Assembly: GCA_016926755.1 (NCBI GenBank)
Contig: JAFGNZ010000239.1
Coordinates: 1 to 32,169, forward strand
Length of the DNA: 32,169 nucleotides
Reading direction: 5' to 3'
DNA from: Myxococcaceae bacterium
Lineage (GTDB): Bacteria > Myxococcota > Myxococcia > Myxococcales > Myxococcaceae
Shown here: piece after piece, positions 9,286 through 17,374 of the stretch
How positions within the stretch are numbered: position 1 is the first letter of the stretch
Layout of the letters: each line of letters opens with the position of its first letter
Position numbers and translations under genes: made by a program
Notes under the pieces: model-generated
What the model saw: the letters and a program-made list of their open reading frames with translations, nothing else
Told to the model about the DNA's origin: nothing
Databases searched by the model: none

Positions 9286-12200
9286 GTGTCGTCACCGTTC
9301 CTGGCGATCCCCGAGTCCGAGTGGGTTGCCTCCAACACGCTGGCCTTCGCCATCCTCGACCGGTATCCGGTGAGTCCGGGACACACGCTCGTCATCCCCC
9401 GTCGGCCGGTGGCCACGTGGTTCGAGGCGACGACCGAAGAGCAGCGCGCCCTCTTCGAGCTGGTGGACGAGATCAAGCGGCGGCTCGACGCGAAGCTGGC
9501 GCCGGACGGCTACAACATCGGCTTCAACGTGGGTGAGGCGGCGGGGCAGACGGTGTTCCACCTGCACGTGCACGTCATCCCGCGATTCCGAGGGGACGTG
9601 GCCGACCCGAGAGGTGGGGTGCGGCACGTCATTCCGGGCAAGGGCAACTACCTGGTGACGCCCGCGAAGCCGCTGGCGACGGGTGGGGCGGAGGATCCCT
9701 TCCTACATCACGTGGAGCCGCTCTTCGGAAGAGCCACCGATGTAGCGGTGCTGGCGGCCTTCGTGCAGGACAGCGGGCTGGAGCTGCTGCACGCGGCTGT
9801 GGAGGAAGCGCTCCGTCGGGGGGCTCGGGTCCGCATCCTCACGGGGGACTACCTGGCCATTACCCAGTCCGTGGCGCTGCGCCGGCTGCTTGACTGGATG
9901 GACGAGAGCCAGGCACGGCGGGAGAAGAAGGCAGGGGGACTCTTCGAGGCGCGCGTGGTGGAAGTGGAGCGGCTCGGGCTTCGCTCCTTCCACCCGAAGT
10001 CCTGGCGCTTCGAAGGAAAAGGGCTCGCGGTGGCATTCGTCGGATCGAGCAACATCTCTCGGACGGCGCTGGACACGGGCATCGAGTGGAACCTGCGCGT
10101 CGAGCGCGACCGTGAGCCGCGCGCCTGGCAGGAGGTGGTCGCGGCGTTCGAGGCTTGGTGGGACCGGGCGCGGCCTTTGGAAGCAGCGTGGGTTGCGGAG
10201 TACGCGGACCGGGCCCGGAGAGCGGACCGGGCACCGCCGGCGGGAGAGCAGGAGGTGGAAGCGCCCCCTCCTCGGAACGAACCCCACGAAGTGCAGCAGG
10301 AGGCCCTTGCTGCGTTGGCGAGCAGCCGAGCCGAGGGGCGTCGCCGGGCGCTGGTAGTGCTCGCGACGGGCCTGGGGAAGACGCTGCTCGCGGTGCTCGA
10401 CATCGAGGCCGTGCGTACAGCGTCGGGCGAAATTCCACGAGTGCTCTTTCTGGCCCACCGGGCGGAGCTGCTGACCCAGGCGGCGGAGACGTTCCGGCGC
10501 CAGCTACCGGAGCTGCGCTTGGGTTGGTTCATCGGCGACCGGGCGGAGCTGGAGGGGGACGTGGTGTTGGCCTCCGTGCAGAAGCTGTCTCGCCCGGAGC
10601 ACCTTGCCCGGCTGAAGGCAGCGCCCTTTGACTACGTCGTCGTGGACGAGGTGCACCACGCGGATGCGGCGAGCTACCGGGCCATTCTCGGGCACCTCTC
10701 ACCCGCGTTCCTGCTGGGGCTGACCGCGACACCCGAGCGCGCGGATGAGGGAGACGTGCTCGGCCTCTTCGACGACCACGTGGCCTACCGGGCGAACGTG
10801 GGCGAAGGCATCGCGCGGGGGTTGCTGGTCCCGTTCACGTACCAGGGACTGAAGGACGACGTTGCCTACGAGAACCTCCCCTGGCGCAACCGGCGCTTCG
10901 ATCCCGAGCACCTGTCCGCGGCAGTGCAGACCGAGACGCGAATGCAGCGCCTGTGGAAGGCGTGGGAAGAGCATCCCGCCCGTCGCTCGCTGATCTTCTG
11001 CTGCTCGGTAAGCCATGCCACCTTCGCGAGGAAGTGGCTGAGCGCCAAGGGCGTGCGGGTAGCGGAGGTCCACTCGGGGCCAGGCTCCGCGAACCGGACC
11101 GAAGCCTTGAGGCAGCTTGCCCAGGGTGGGCTCGACGCGCTGTGCACGGTGGATCTGTTCAACGAGGGCGTCGATGTGCCGCTCATCGACCGGGTGGTGA
11201 TGCTGCGCCCCACGGAATCACCGGTGGTGTTCCTCCAGCAGCTTGGCCGAGGTCTGCGTCGAGCTGAGGGAAAGAAGAACGTCACGGTCATCGACTTCGT
11301 GGGCAACCACCGGGTGTTCCTGGACCGGGTGCGCACGCTGCTCGCGCTCGGCCGGAGGCCCCTGTCACTGCGGGACTTCCTGGTGGGTGGCCAGGAGCCC
11401 GAGCTGCCCGCTGGGTGCTCCGTGCAGGTAGAGCTGGAGGTGAAGGAGCTGCTCGCGAAGCTGCTCCCCTCCGGCCGCACGGAGGTGGAGCGCGTGTACC
11501 GCGAACTCCGGGATGCGCGAGGCCGCCGTCCCACGGCGGGTGAGTTGTATCGGATGGGCTACCGGCCAGGGACTCTGCGGGAGGGATACGGTGGCTGGTT
11601 TGGCTTCGTGGAGCGAGAGGGTGATCTCTCGACCGACGAGGCCCGCGCGCTGGAGGCGGGGCGGGAGTGGTTCCAGGAGCTGGAAGCCACCGTCATGCGC
11701 AAGTGCTTCGAGCTGGTGTTGCTGGAGGCGTTGCTCGAAGCGGATTCCCTGGAGCGGGGCATGGCGGAATCGGAACTCTCCGACCGAAGCCTGGCCATCC
11801 TTCGTCGTTCGCCGGAGCTGATGAGAGACCTGGAGGGTGTCACCGCGCTGGACAACCCACGCAACCCGAGCTCTCGCTCGTTCCGGGCATACTGGAGAGC
11901 GAATCCGATCAAGGCGTGGACTCAAGGAAGGTGGTTCCGAATCGAAGGAGAGCGCTTCGTCCCAAGGCTCTCGATTCCTGAGGATGCCCGGGCTGCCTTC
12001 CAGTCGCTGACGTATGAGTTGCTGGACTACCGGCTCGCCCAGTACCGAGCCCGGGCGAGCGCGGGAGTTCAGGGTACGGCCTTCGAGGCCGCGGTCACGT
12101 GGAACAAGCGCGATCCGATCCTGAAGCTGCCTTCGCGGGTCAAACGTCAGGATGTGCCATCGGGCGAGCTGGACGTCCGGATCTCCGATGGGAGCCTTTG

Positions 12201-13506
12201 GCGCTTCCGGATGATGAAGGAGTTCTGCAACGTCGCAAGCCCGGTGGGCACGGATCGCAACCAGCTTCCGGATCTCATGCGCCGCTGGTTCGGCCCTCAG
12301 GCCGGCCATCCGGGAACCGCCTTCCGCGTCCGATTCGTACCAGGACCGGATGGCTGGTGGGTGGAGCCAGTCCAGGCGGAGGTGATTCCCCTGATGCGCC
12401 CGGGCACGCTGGTGGCCTTCCCGAGCCTGCGAGCCGCCGCGGGCGCCGCGAGCCACGCGGTCGCACTCGAGAGCGCGCCTGAAGCCGAACGGATCCGCCT
12501 TCCCATCACGGCACAAGGTGAGGGGCTGTTCGCGGTGCGAGCCTCAGGCGATTCGATGGAAGGAGGCGAGCGTCCCATCCGAGATGGGGACTGGCTCGTG
12601 ATGCGCTACGCACGCGGAGTGAGCGCGAGCGGGGTCGTGGGCAAGGTGGCGCTCGTTCAAGTTCCGGATCCGGCTGGCTATGCCTATCAGGTGAAGCGCC
12701 TCATTCGTGAGAAAGACCGCTGGCTGTTGCGCTCGGACAATCCTGCTCGGGCCTCCTTCGAGGCGGCGGAGGACGTCGTTCCCATCGCGCTTCTCGTCGA
12801 GATCGTCCCCCCAGAGCGCCTGGGGCCTGAGCGTGGCGCGCACCTGACTGACGAGCAGGTCATGGAAGCGTTCGGGCTCGAAGCAGCTCCGAAAACAGGT
12901 CGGCGCAACGGACACCTGTTCCTCTGCGTCACGAGGAAGGAGGTGCTCGTAGAGCCCGCTCGGCTCGATCTTGGAATCGCGGATCGGCGGCCTGCTGAGA
13001 CGGCCTTCGTGCTCACGAGATCAGAGCCGCAAGGCCCATGGCGTTACTGGGGAGTGGCCCGCTGGCGCGAGGATGAAGACCGCTGGGCCCTCACGGAGCC
13101 GGTGGATTACGCGACATGGCGTGCCCTGGGCCACGGGCGCACCAGCTCGCGCAACCTTCCACCCGAGGCCATCGCCCGGGCAGAGGCCTGGATCGAGCAG
13201 TTGCTCCGCATCCACCCTCCGGGAACACGCCTCGAGCGCAACGGGAAGACTTGTCGCATCGTGGGCAGGTCCCCACGAAGTGGAGTGCGTATCGATGGAG
13301 GCCCGGGAGGCTTCGAGGAGCGGACAGTGAGCCTGACGGACATCGCCTGGACCTTGATGGCTCGGGACGACACGCGAAAGACAGGCGGCATGCTGGATGA
13401 GGCGCGCGTGAACCGTCTCCGCTACCTGGAAGGGACACCTCAGGCGTCGACCCGCTGGATTGACACAGGTTGGGCGCTGTTCCTCCTCTCTGAGACTGAG
13501 TCCTGA
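9286..13506 (+). CDS. HIT - PLD nuclease - SF2 helicase - S24/LexA-like multidomain protein
   Basis: 1406 residues from a GTG start. HIT domain at about 1-125 with its histidine triad H92-x-H94-x-H96. A phospholipase D-type nuclease domain follows (about 138-290) with HPK at 236-238 and GSSN at 253-256, one HKD-like half-site, so it would work as a dimer. An SF2 helicase core spans about 330-690: Walker A ATGLGKT 360-366, DEVH 454-457, TATP 480-483, QQLGRGLRR 651-659. Residues 700-1030 are a helicase-associated region I cannot name. An S24/LexA-like fold follows at about 1075-1175, with the expected catalytic Ser1090 (ASGDSM) and Lys1137 (QVKRL). The last 200 residues are unassigned. PLD-helicase proteins of this kind are common in defence islands, and Wadjet lies 1.8 kb away, so a DNA-targeting defence role is likely but unproven. 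The HIT domain could process nucleotides. Confidence 0.9.
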   Translation: MSSPFLAIPESEWVASNTLAFAILDRYPVSPGHTLVIPRRPVATWFEATTEEQRALFELVDEIKRRLDAKLAPDGYNIGFNVGEAAGQTVFHLHVHVIPRFRGDVADPRGGVRHVIPGKGNYLVTPAKPLATGGAEDPFLHHVEPLFGRATDVAVLAAFVQDSGLELLHAAVEEALRRGARVRILTGDYLAITQSVALRRLLDWMDESQARREKKAGGLFEARVVEVERLGLRSFHPKSWRFEGKGLAVAFVGSSNISRTALDTGIEWNLRVERDREPRAWQEVVAAFEAWWDRARPLEAAWVAEYADRARRADRAPPAGEQEVEAPPPRNEPHEVQQEALAALASSRAEGRRRALVVLATGLGKTLLAVLDIEAVRTASGEIPRVLFLAHRAELLTQAAETFRRQLPELRLGWFIGDRAELEGDVVLASVQKLSRPEHLARLKAAPFDYVVVDEVHHADAASYRAILGHLSPAFLLGLTATPERADEGDVLGLFDDHVAYRANVGEGIARGLLVPFTYQGLKDDVAYENLPWRNRRFDPEHLSAAVQTETRMQRLWKAWEEHPARRSLIFCCSVSHATFARKWLSAKGVRVAEVHSGPGSANRTEALRQLAQGGLDALCTVDLFNEGVDVPLIDRVVMLRPTESPVVFLQQLGRGLRRAEGKKNVTVIDFVGNHRVFLDRVRTLLALGRRPLSLRDFLVGGQEPELPAGCSVQVELEVKELLAKLLPSGRTEVERVYRELRDARGRRPTAGELYRMGYRPGTLREGYGGWFGFVEREGDLSTDEARALEAGREWFQELEATVMRKCFELVLLEALLEADSLERGMAESELSDRSLAILRRSPELMRDLEGVTALDNPRNPSSRSFRAYWRANPIKAWTQGRWFRIEGERFVPRLSIPEDARAAFQSLTYELLDYRLAQYRARASAGVQGTAFEAAVTWNKRDPILKLPSRVKRQDVPSGELDVRISDGSLWRFRMMKEFCNVASPVGTDRNQLPDLMRRWFGPQAGHPGTAFRVRFVPGPDGWWVEPVQAEVIPLMRPGTLVAFPSLRAAAGAASHAVALESAPEAERIRLPITAQGEGLFAVRASGDSMEGGERPIRDGDWLVMRYARGVSASGVVGKVALVQVPDPAGYAYQVKRLIREKDRWLLRSDNPARASFEAAEDVVPIALLVEIVPPERLGPERGAHLTDEQVMEAFGLEAAPKTGRRNGHLFLCVTRKEVLVEPARLDLGIADRRPAETAFVLTRSEPQGPWRYWGVARWREDEDRWALTEPVDYATWRALGHGRTSSRNLPPEAIARAEAWIEQLLRIHPPGTRLERNGKTCRIVGRSPRSGVRIDGGPGGFEERTVSLTDIAWTLMARDDTRKTGGMLDEARVNRLRYLEGTPQASTRWIDTGWALFLLSETES

Positions 13507-13564
13507 TGCCCGACTCGGACAACTGACGATGGACGCGCCCATGAGCAGCCCCTTGGGAGCAGGA

Positions 13565-15004
13565 TCAGCGCTCTGATGGCTCCTCGCGCACGTCCGTGGA
13601 GCCCGACATGGGCGGAGGCTTGCGGCGGGGAGGAAAGGCGGGGGCGAAGCACCTGCCCTTGAAGAACACGTAACCCCCCTGCTCGCACGACGCGGCATCC
13701 TTCGTGCGGAGTTCCAACCAGCAGCTCCCATTGATGAGAACCTGATCGCTGCCGGCGCACTGGCCCTTCTCGTTCGGTCTGCGCTGCCCCGGGAACGGCT
13801 TCGGGGGCGTATCCTGGGTGATCGCCTTGCGCTCGGAGGGGGGCTGGACGGGCGCGGGGAACGTTGTCGGCGCCGCCTCTCCCACTGCCGAAGTGCCCGC
13901 ATCCGGGGCCTCCACCTCCAAAGCCACCTGCTCCTTCGTGGGCGCATCCTCGGGCCGTGGCTCCACCCCAAGCCTGCTCCACAGCAGCCAAAGTGCTCCC
14001 AGCATGGCCACGGCGCTTGCTGACACCCACGCCATGACACGCGTCCGGGGCCTCACCGGGGCCCGTGGGGGTTGCCCATCACGCAGCGGTTGATCCAGCT
14101 CCGGCCCCCTGCGCCGCGCAGCGGCTTCGAGCGCCTCGGCCAGCGCTCCGGCCGTGCCGCGGGCCTCGGGTGCCAGCGAGAGCATCCGGAGGGTCAACGC
14201 GCTGAGCAGCGGATCCACCCGGGGGTTGAGCGCTCGGGGCGCGCGCAGGTGGGGCGCCTCCATGTGCCAGGTGCCCGTCTCGTCCTCCTGGGGTTCCGCG
14301 AGGGGCGGGTACTCGCCTGTGACGAGCCTGTAGGCGGTGACGCCCAGGGCGAAGACGTCATCGGCCGGACTGGCCGGGTAGCAGGCGTTGGGGTCGCGCA
14401 CGGAGCGGATCCAGAACAGCCCCGCCTCGGGGGAGCGGTAGGCCGGCGTGCCAGGCGGAGGGGACTGCCAGGTCAGGCGCGCGGCGCCCTGGTAGTGGCC
14501 GGCGCCGAAGTCCATGAGCACGGCGCTGCCATCCGAGCGCCTCACCAGGATGTTCTCCCCTTTCACGTCGCGGTGGACGGCGCTGGCCGCGTGGGTGGCC
14601 TGGAGCGCCCGCGCCAGCTGCGCCAGGAGCTGGAGCAGCTGCCGGGAGGTGGGGGAGTGCTCGCGCGCCCAGTCATACAGGGGCGTGCCGTCCACCCAGT
14701 CCATGACGATATAGGGGTGAGTCGTGCCCGCCGGGTGCCTCCAGAAGCCGTGGCCGCGCAGGCGAGGCACGCCCGGGTGCTGGACGAGCGAGAGCAGCGC
14801 CACCTCGCGCATGAAGCGAGGATCCCACGGGTAGAGGGCCAGCTTGAGGGCCACGGGGCCTGCGTGCTCCTGGCCCACCTGGAGGGCGCGGTGGACGGCG
14901 CCATAGGCGCCATGGCCGTGGCAGTCCAGCACGCGCCAGTCGCCCACCTGCGTACCAGGGGGCAGGCAGCACGGGTGCGGTTGGGGAACTGGCTCGCTCT
15001 TCAT
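13565..15004 (-). CDS. Transmembrane Ser/Thr protein kinase (Hanks type)
   Basis: 479 residues. The cytoplasmic kinase domain (about 20-300) has the glycine loop GHGAYG (30-35), VALK with Lys54, HRDVKGEN (144-151), DFG (165-167) and the activation-segment end GTPAYRSPEA, so it should be active. One membrane helix lies at about 324-342, followed by a proline-rich linker and a C-terminal tail with four to five cysteines (in CAGSD, SCWLE, SCEQGG and GRCFAP). Kinases with this tail are common in Cystobacterineae. It is convergent with the HIT-PLD-helicase gene (58-base gap) and divergent from jetA (253-base gap, no clear promoter boxes seen). The target is unknown; a link to the flanking defence genes is suggested by position only. 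Confidence 0.92.
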   Translation of the reverse strand: MKSEPVPQPHPCCLPPGTQVGDWRVLDCHGHGAYGAVHRALQVGQEHAGPVALKLALYPWDPRFMREVALLSLVQHPGVPRLRGHGFWRHPAGTTHPYIVMDWVDGTPLYDWAREHSPTSRQLLQLLAQLARALQATHAASAVHRDVKGENILVRRSDGSAVLMDFGAGHYQGAARLTWQSPPPGTPAYRSPEAGLFWIRSVRDPNACYPASPADDVFALGVTAYRLVTGEYPPLAEPQEDETGTWHMEAPHLRAPRALNPRVDPLLSALTLRMLSLAPEARGTAGALAEALEAAARRRGPELDQPLRDGQPPRAPVRPRTRVMAWVSASAVAMLGALWLLWSRLGVEPRPEDAPTKEQVALEVEAPDAGTSAVGEAAPTTFPAPVQPPSERKAITQDTPPKPFPGQRRPNEKGQCAGSDQVLINGSCWLELRTKDAASCEQGGYVFFKGRCFAPAFPPRRKPPPMSGSTDVREEPSER

Positions 15005-15257
15005 GAGGTGTCTCGCAGTGTGGAGGTGAGCCTGTCACCGCCTCTGCCGAGAACCTACCTCATAGGTCGCCAAAGTCGGGAGCGACTCAACATCAACGAG
15101 CACACGGTGCCAGCGGAGGGCGCTGACCTGTGCTCACCCAGCTCTATCGCGAGGCCGAGCGCCACCGATGACCTGCTCGGTCACACTCCGGACAGGCTAC
15201 CTGGTTGGTCACTTTCTTCCCCCTTTTCGGAGGCAGGCCCGGTAGAGTCCGCCCACT

Positions 15258-16697
15258 TTGCACCCCACTGCCATACCCGACCTCTTCGGACGTGTGCCGG
15301 CAGCGCTGTTCGGGCCGCTCTCCGGCCCCCTGGCGCCGCTCTACTGGGCGCTCCTGGCGCGGTACTACCAGTACGAGTTCGAGCGCGAGCCGTTCGCGCT
15401 GGTGAAGCCGGCGGCCCTCGAGATCGCCGAGCAGCTCCTGCGCGCCTCCGCCCCCTGGCAGGAGCGGCGTGAGGAGCTGCTCTCGCTCGCGGGGGAGGCC
15501 TCGCCCTCCGAGCCCGAGCTGGAGCTCGCGGACGACGGCGCGCTCGCGCGTGCCACCGCGCGGCGGCTCGTCTCTCGCTTGGAGGCCACGGGCTGGTTCC
15601 ACTTCGAATACCGCAGCACCGTGGGCCAGGTGCTGAGCTTCCATCCCTGGGCCGCGCGCGTGCTCGACACGCTGGTCCGCGTCGCCCGAGACGAGCAGCC
15701 CATCTTCCAGGGCTACGCCCACTCCATCGCCACCCTGCTCAAGCCCGACACCTTCGCCAGCCGCCCCGGCGTGTCCCTGCGTGAGGCGCGCCGCCACACG
15801 CTCGAGCTCGTCCGCGAGCTCAAGATCCTCAACCGCAACATCTACGCCTTCACCCAGCGCCTGCTCGACGAGGTGACCACCGCCTCCGGAGTGCTCGCGG
15901 AGGGGATCGACCACTACCGGGACGCGGTCATGGCCAACTACCACCGCCTCAAGACGGTGGAGAACCTCTACCGCTGGCGCACCGATATCCTGTTGCGGCT
16001 CGACGCCATCGAGCGGGACTCCGTCTCCACCGAGTCCGCGGCGGGCTGGTATGCCGACCAGCTCGGGCTCGATCCGAGCGCCGCCGCCCGGCAGGTGCAG
16101 GAGGACCTGCACCTCATGCGGATGCAGTTCGAGACGCTCCCGGAGATCACCGACGACATCGACGCGCGCAACGCCCGGTTCAGCGGCGTGGCCCTCCGCA
16201 AGCTGATGTACCTGCTGCGGCAGGACCGCCGGACGGAGGGGCAGCTCCAGTATCTCGTCGAGCAGCTCGCGCGAGACGAGGCGCCGGAGCTCGACTTCGA
16301 CGTCTACAAGTGCGAGCTGCTCTGCGACGGCTTCCTCTACACGCCGCCCACGCGACGACCGAGGGCAACACCCCAACCGCTCCCCCCTCGACGGCATGCG
16401 CTGTCCGAGGACGTCCGGAAGCAGCTCGCCGAGCGCTTGCGCAACCCCTTCGCGAGGGCCCGCCTCGAGGAGTTCATCGGGGCGCTCCTCGGCGCGAGGC
16501 AGGGGGCCGCCATGGAGGAGGTCCCCCTGGAGAATGACGGGGACTACGTGCGAGCCATCCACCTCGTCGCCCATGGGCTCGACGGCAGAGGGACGTACCG
16601 CTTCCGTCCCGCGGAGGACGCCGCTCGGACGCCGGTACGCAGGGGCGTCTACACCGTGCCCGCGGGCCACCTCGAGCGCGCGCGGAAGAGGGGGTGA
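15258..16697 (+). CDS. jetA: Wadjet protein JetA (kleisin-like subunit)
   Basis: 479 residues, mostly helical. After the opening PDLFGRVPAALFGPL it has the extended helical middle (TLELVRELKILNRNIYAFTQ) expected of the JetA family, and its place before a JetB/JetC/JetD set settles the identity. In Wadjet, JetA is the MukF-like kleisin that bridges the two JetC heads and binds JetB, forming a DNA-loop-extruding motor. The start is a TTG at 15258 without a good nearby ribosome site (GGAGG lies some 25 bases upstream), so the exact N-terminus is uncertain. The stop overlaps a possible GTG start of jetB. This heads the four-gene operon. Confidence 0.87.
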   Translation: MHPTAIPDLFGRVPAALFGPLSGPLAPLYWALLARYYQYEFEREPFALVKPAALEIAEQLLRASAPWQERREELLSLAGEASPSEPELELADDGALARATARRLVSRLEATGWFHFEYRSTVGQVLSFHPWAARVLDTLVRVARDEQPIFQGYAHSIATLLKPDTFASRPGVSLREARRHTLELVRELKILNRNIYAFTQRLLDEVTTASGVLAEGIDHYRDAVMANYHRLKTVENLYRWRTDILLRLDAIERDSVSTESAAGWYADQLGLDPSAAARQVQEDLHLMRMQFETLPEITDDIDARNARFSGVALRKLMYLLRQDRRTEGQLQYLVEQLARDEAPELDFDVYKCELLCDGFLYTPPTRRPRATPQPLPPRRHALSEDVRKQLAERLRNPFARARLEEFIGALLGARQGAAMEEVPLENDGDYVRAIHLVAHGLDGRGTYRFRPAEDAARTPVRRGVYTVPAGHLERARKRG

Positions 16698-16702
16698 CGG
16701 CC

Positions 16703-17374
16703 ATGGACTTCTTCGCCGAATACCCGCGCCTGGAGCCAGCCCAGCAGGAGCGCTTCCGGCTCGTCATCACCCGGCTGCTCTCCGGCGAGGTGCTCACCCC
16801 GGGAGAGGCGCTCCGACCGGACGCGGACTGGCGCTTCGCCGAGCGCTTCCGCGAGCTGCTCGAGGCCTACCTGCGCATCGGCGGATGGAGGCTCGACATC
16901 GACCTCAGCCTCCGCCTGTGCCGGGCTGTCCACGAGGCGGGGGAGCAGCGCGTCCGCTTCAACAAGCTGGAGAGCCTGGTGCTGTGCACGCTCCGGCTGG
17001 TGTACCACGAGCAGATGCAGCAGGCGACCGAGGAGGTCCGCTGCGAGGTGCAGCTCGGCGACCTGCGCGAGCGGCTCATCCAGAGTGGCCGCCCCGCGCA
17101 CCAGCTCCACCGGCGAGCCCTCGTGAACGCGCTGCGGCGGCTGGAGCGCCACTCGCTCGTCGCGCTCGGGCGCGGCATCACGGGCGAGGACACGGACCGG
17201 TTTCACGTCCACCCGCTCATCGAGAAAGTCCTGCCGCCCGACCGCATCGCCGAGCTGTTCGAGCGTGTCCGCGCGTACGCGGCCGAGAAGCCGCGGGAGA
17301 ACGGCGCCGAGCCCGAAGCGAGCGAGGCCGACGGCGAGGGGCAACCCCAGGCAGAGGAGGAGGACGCTCCATGA
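16703..17374 (+). CDS. jetB: Wadjet protein JetB (KITE-like subunit, DUF4194)
   Basis: 223 residues from the ATG at 16703, which has AGAGGGGG eight bases upstream; an in-frame GTG at 16694 that overlaps the jetA stop is the alternative. The body has winged-helix character (LVNALRRLERHSLVAL, about 135-155) and an acidic tail rich in Glu and Ala. In the complex JetB dimers bind the JetA kleisin, as KITE or MukE proteins do in other SMC complexes. The gene overlaps jetC by four bases (ATGA). Confidence 0.88.
   Translation: MDFFAEYPRLEPAQQERFRLVITRLLSGEVLTPGEALRPDADWRFAERFRELLEAYLRIGGWRLDIDLSLRLCRAVHEAGEQRVRFNKLESLVLCTLRLVYHEQMQQATEEVRCEVQLGDLRERLIQSGRPAHQLHRRALVNALRRLERHSLVALGRGITGEDTDRFHVHPLIEKVLPPDRIAELFERVRAYAAEKPRENGAEPEASEADGEGQPQAEEEDAP

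Noticed and set aside
16396-17370. Upstream extension of the jetC frame by 325 codons
   Set aside because: It overlaps jetA and all of jetB in another frame and is Arg/Pro-rich; the ATG at 17371 fits the family and the ATGA overlap.
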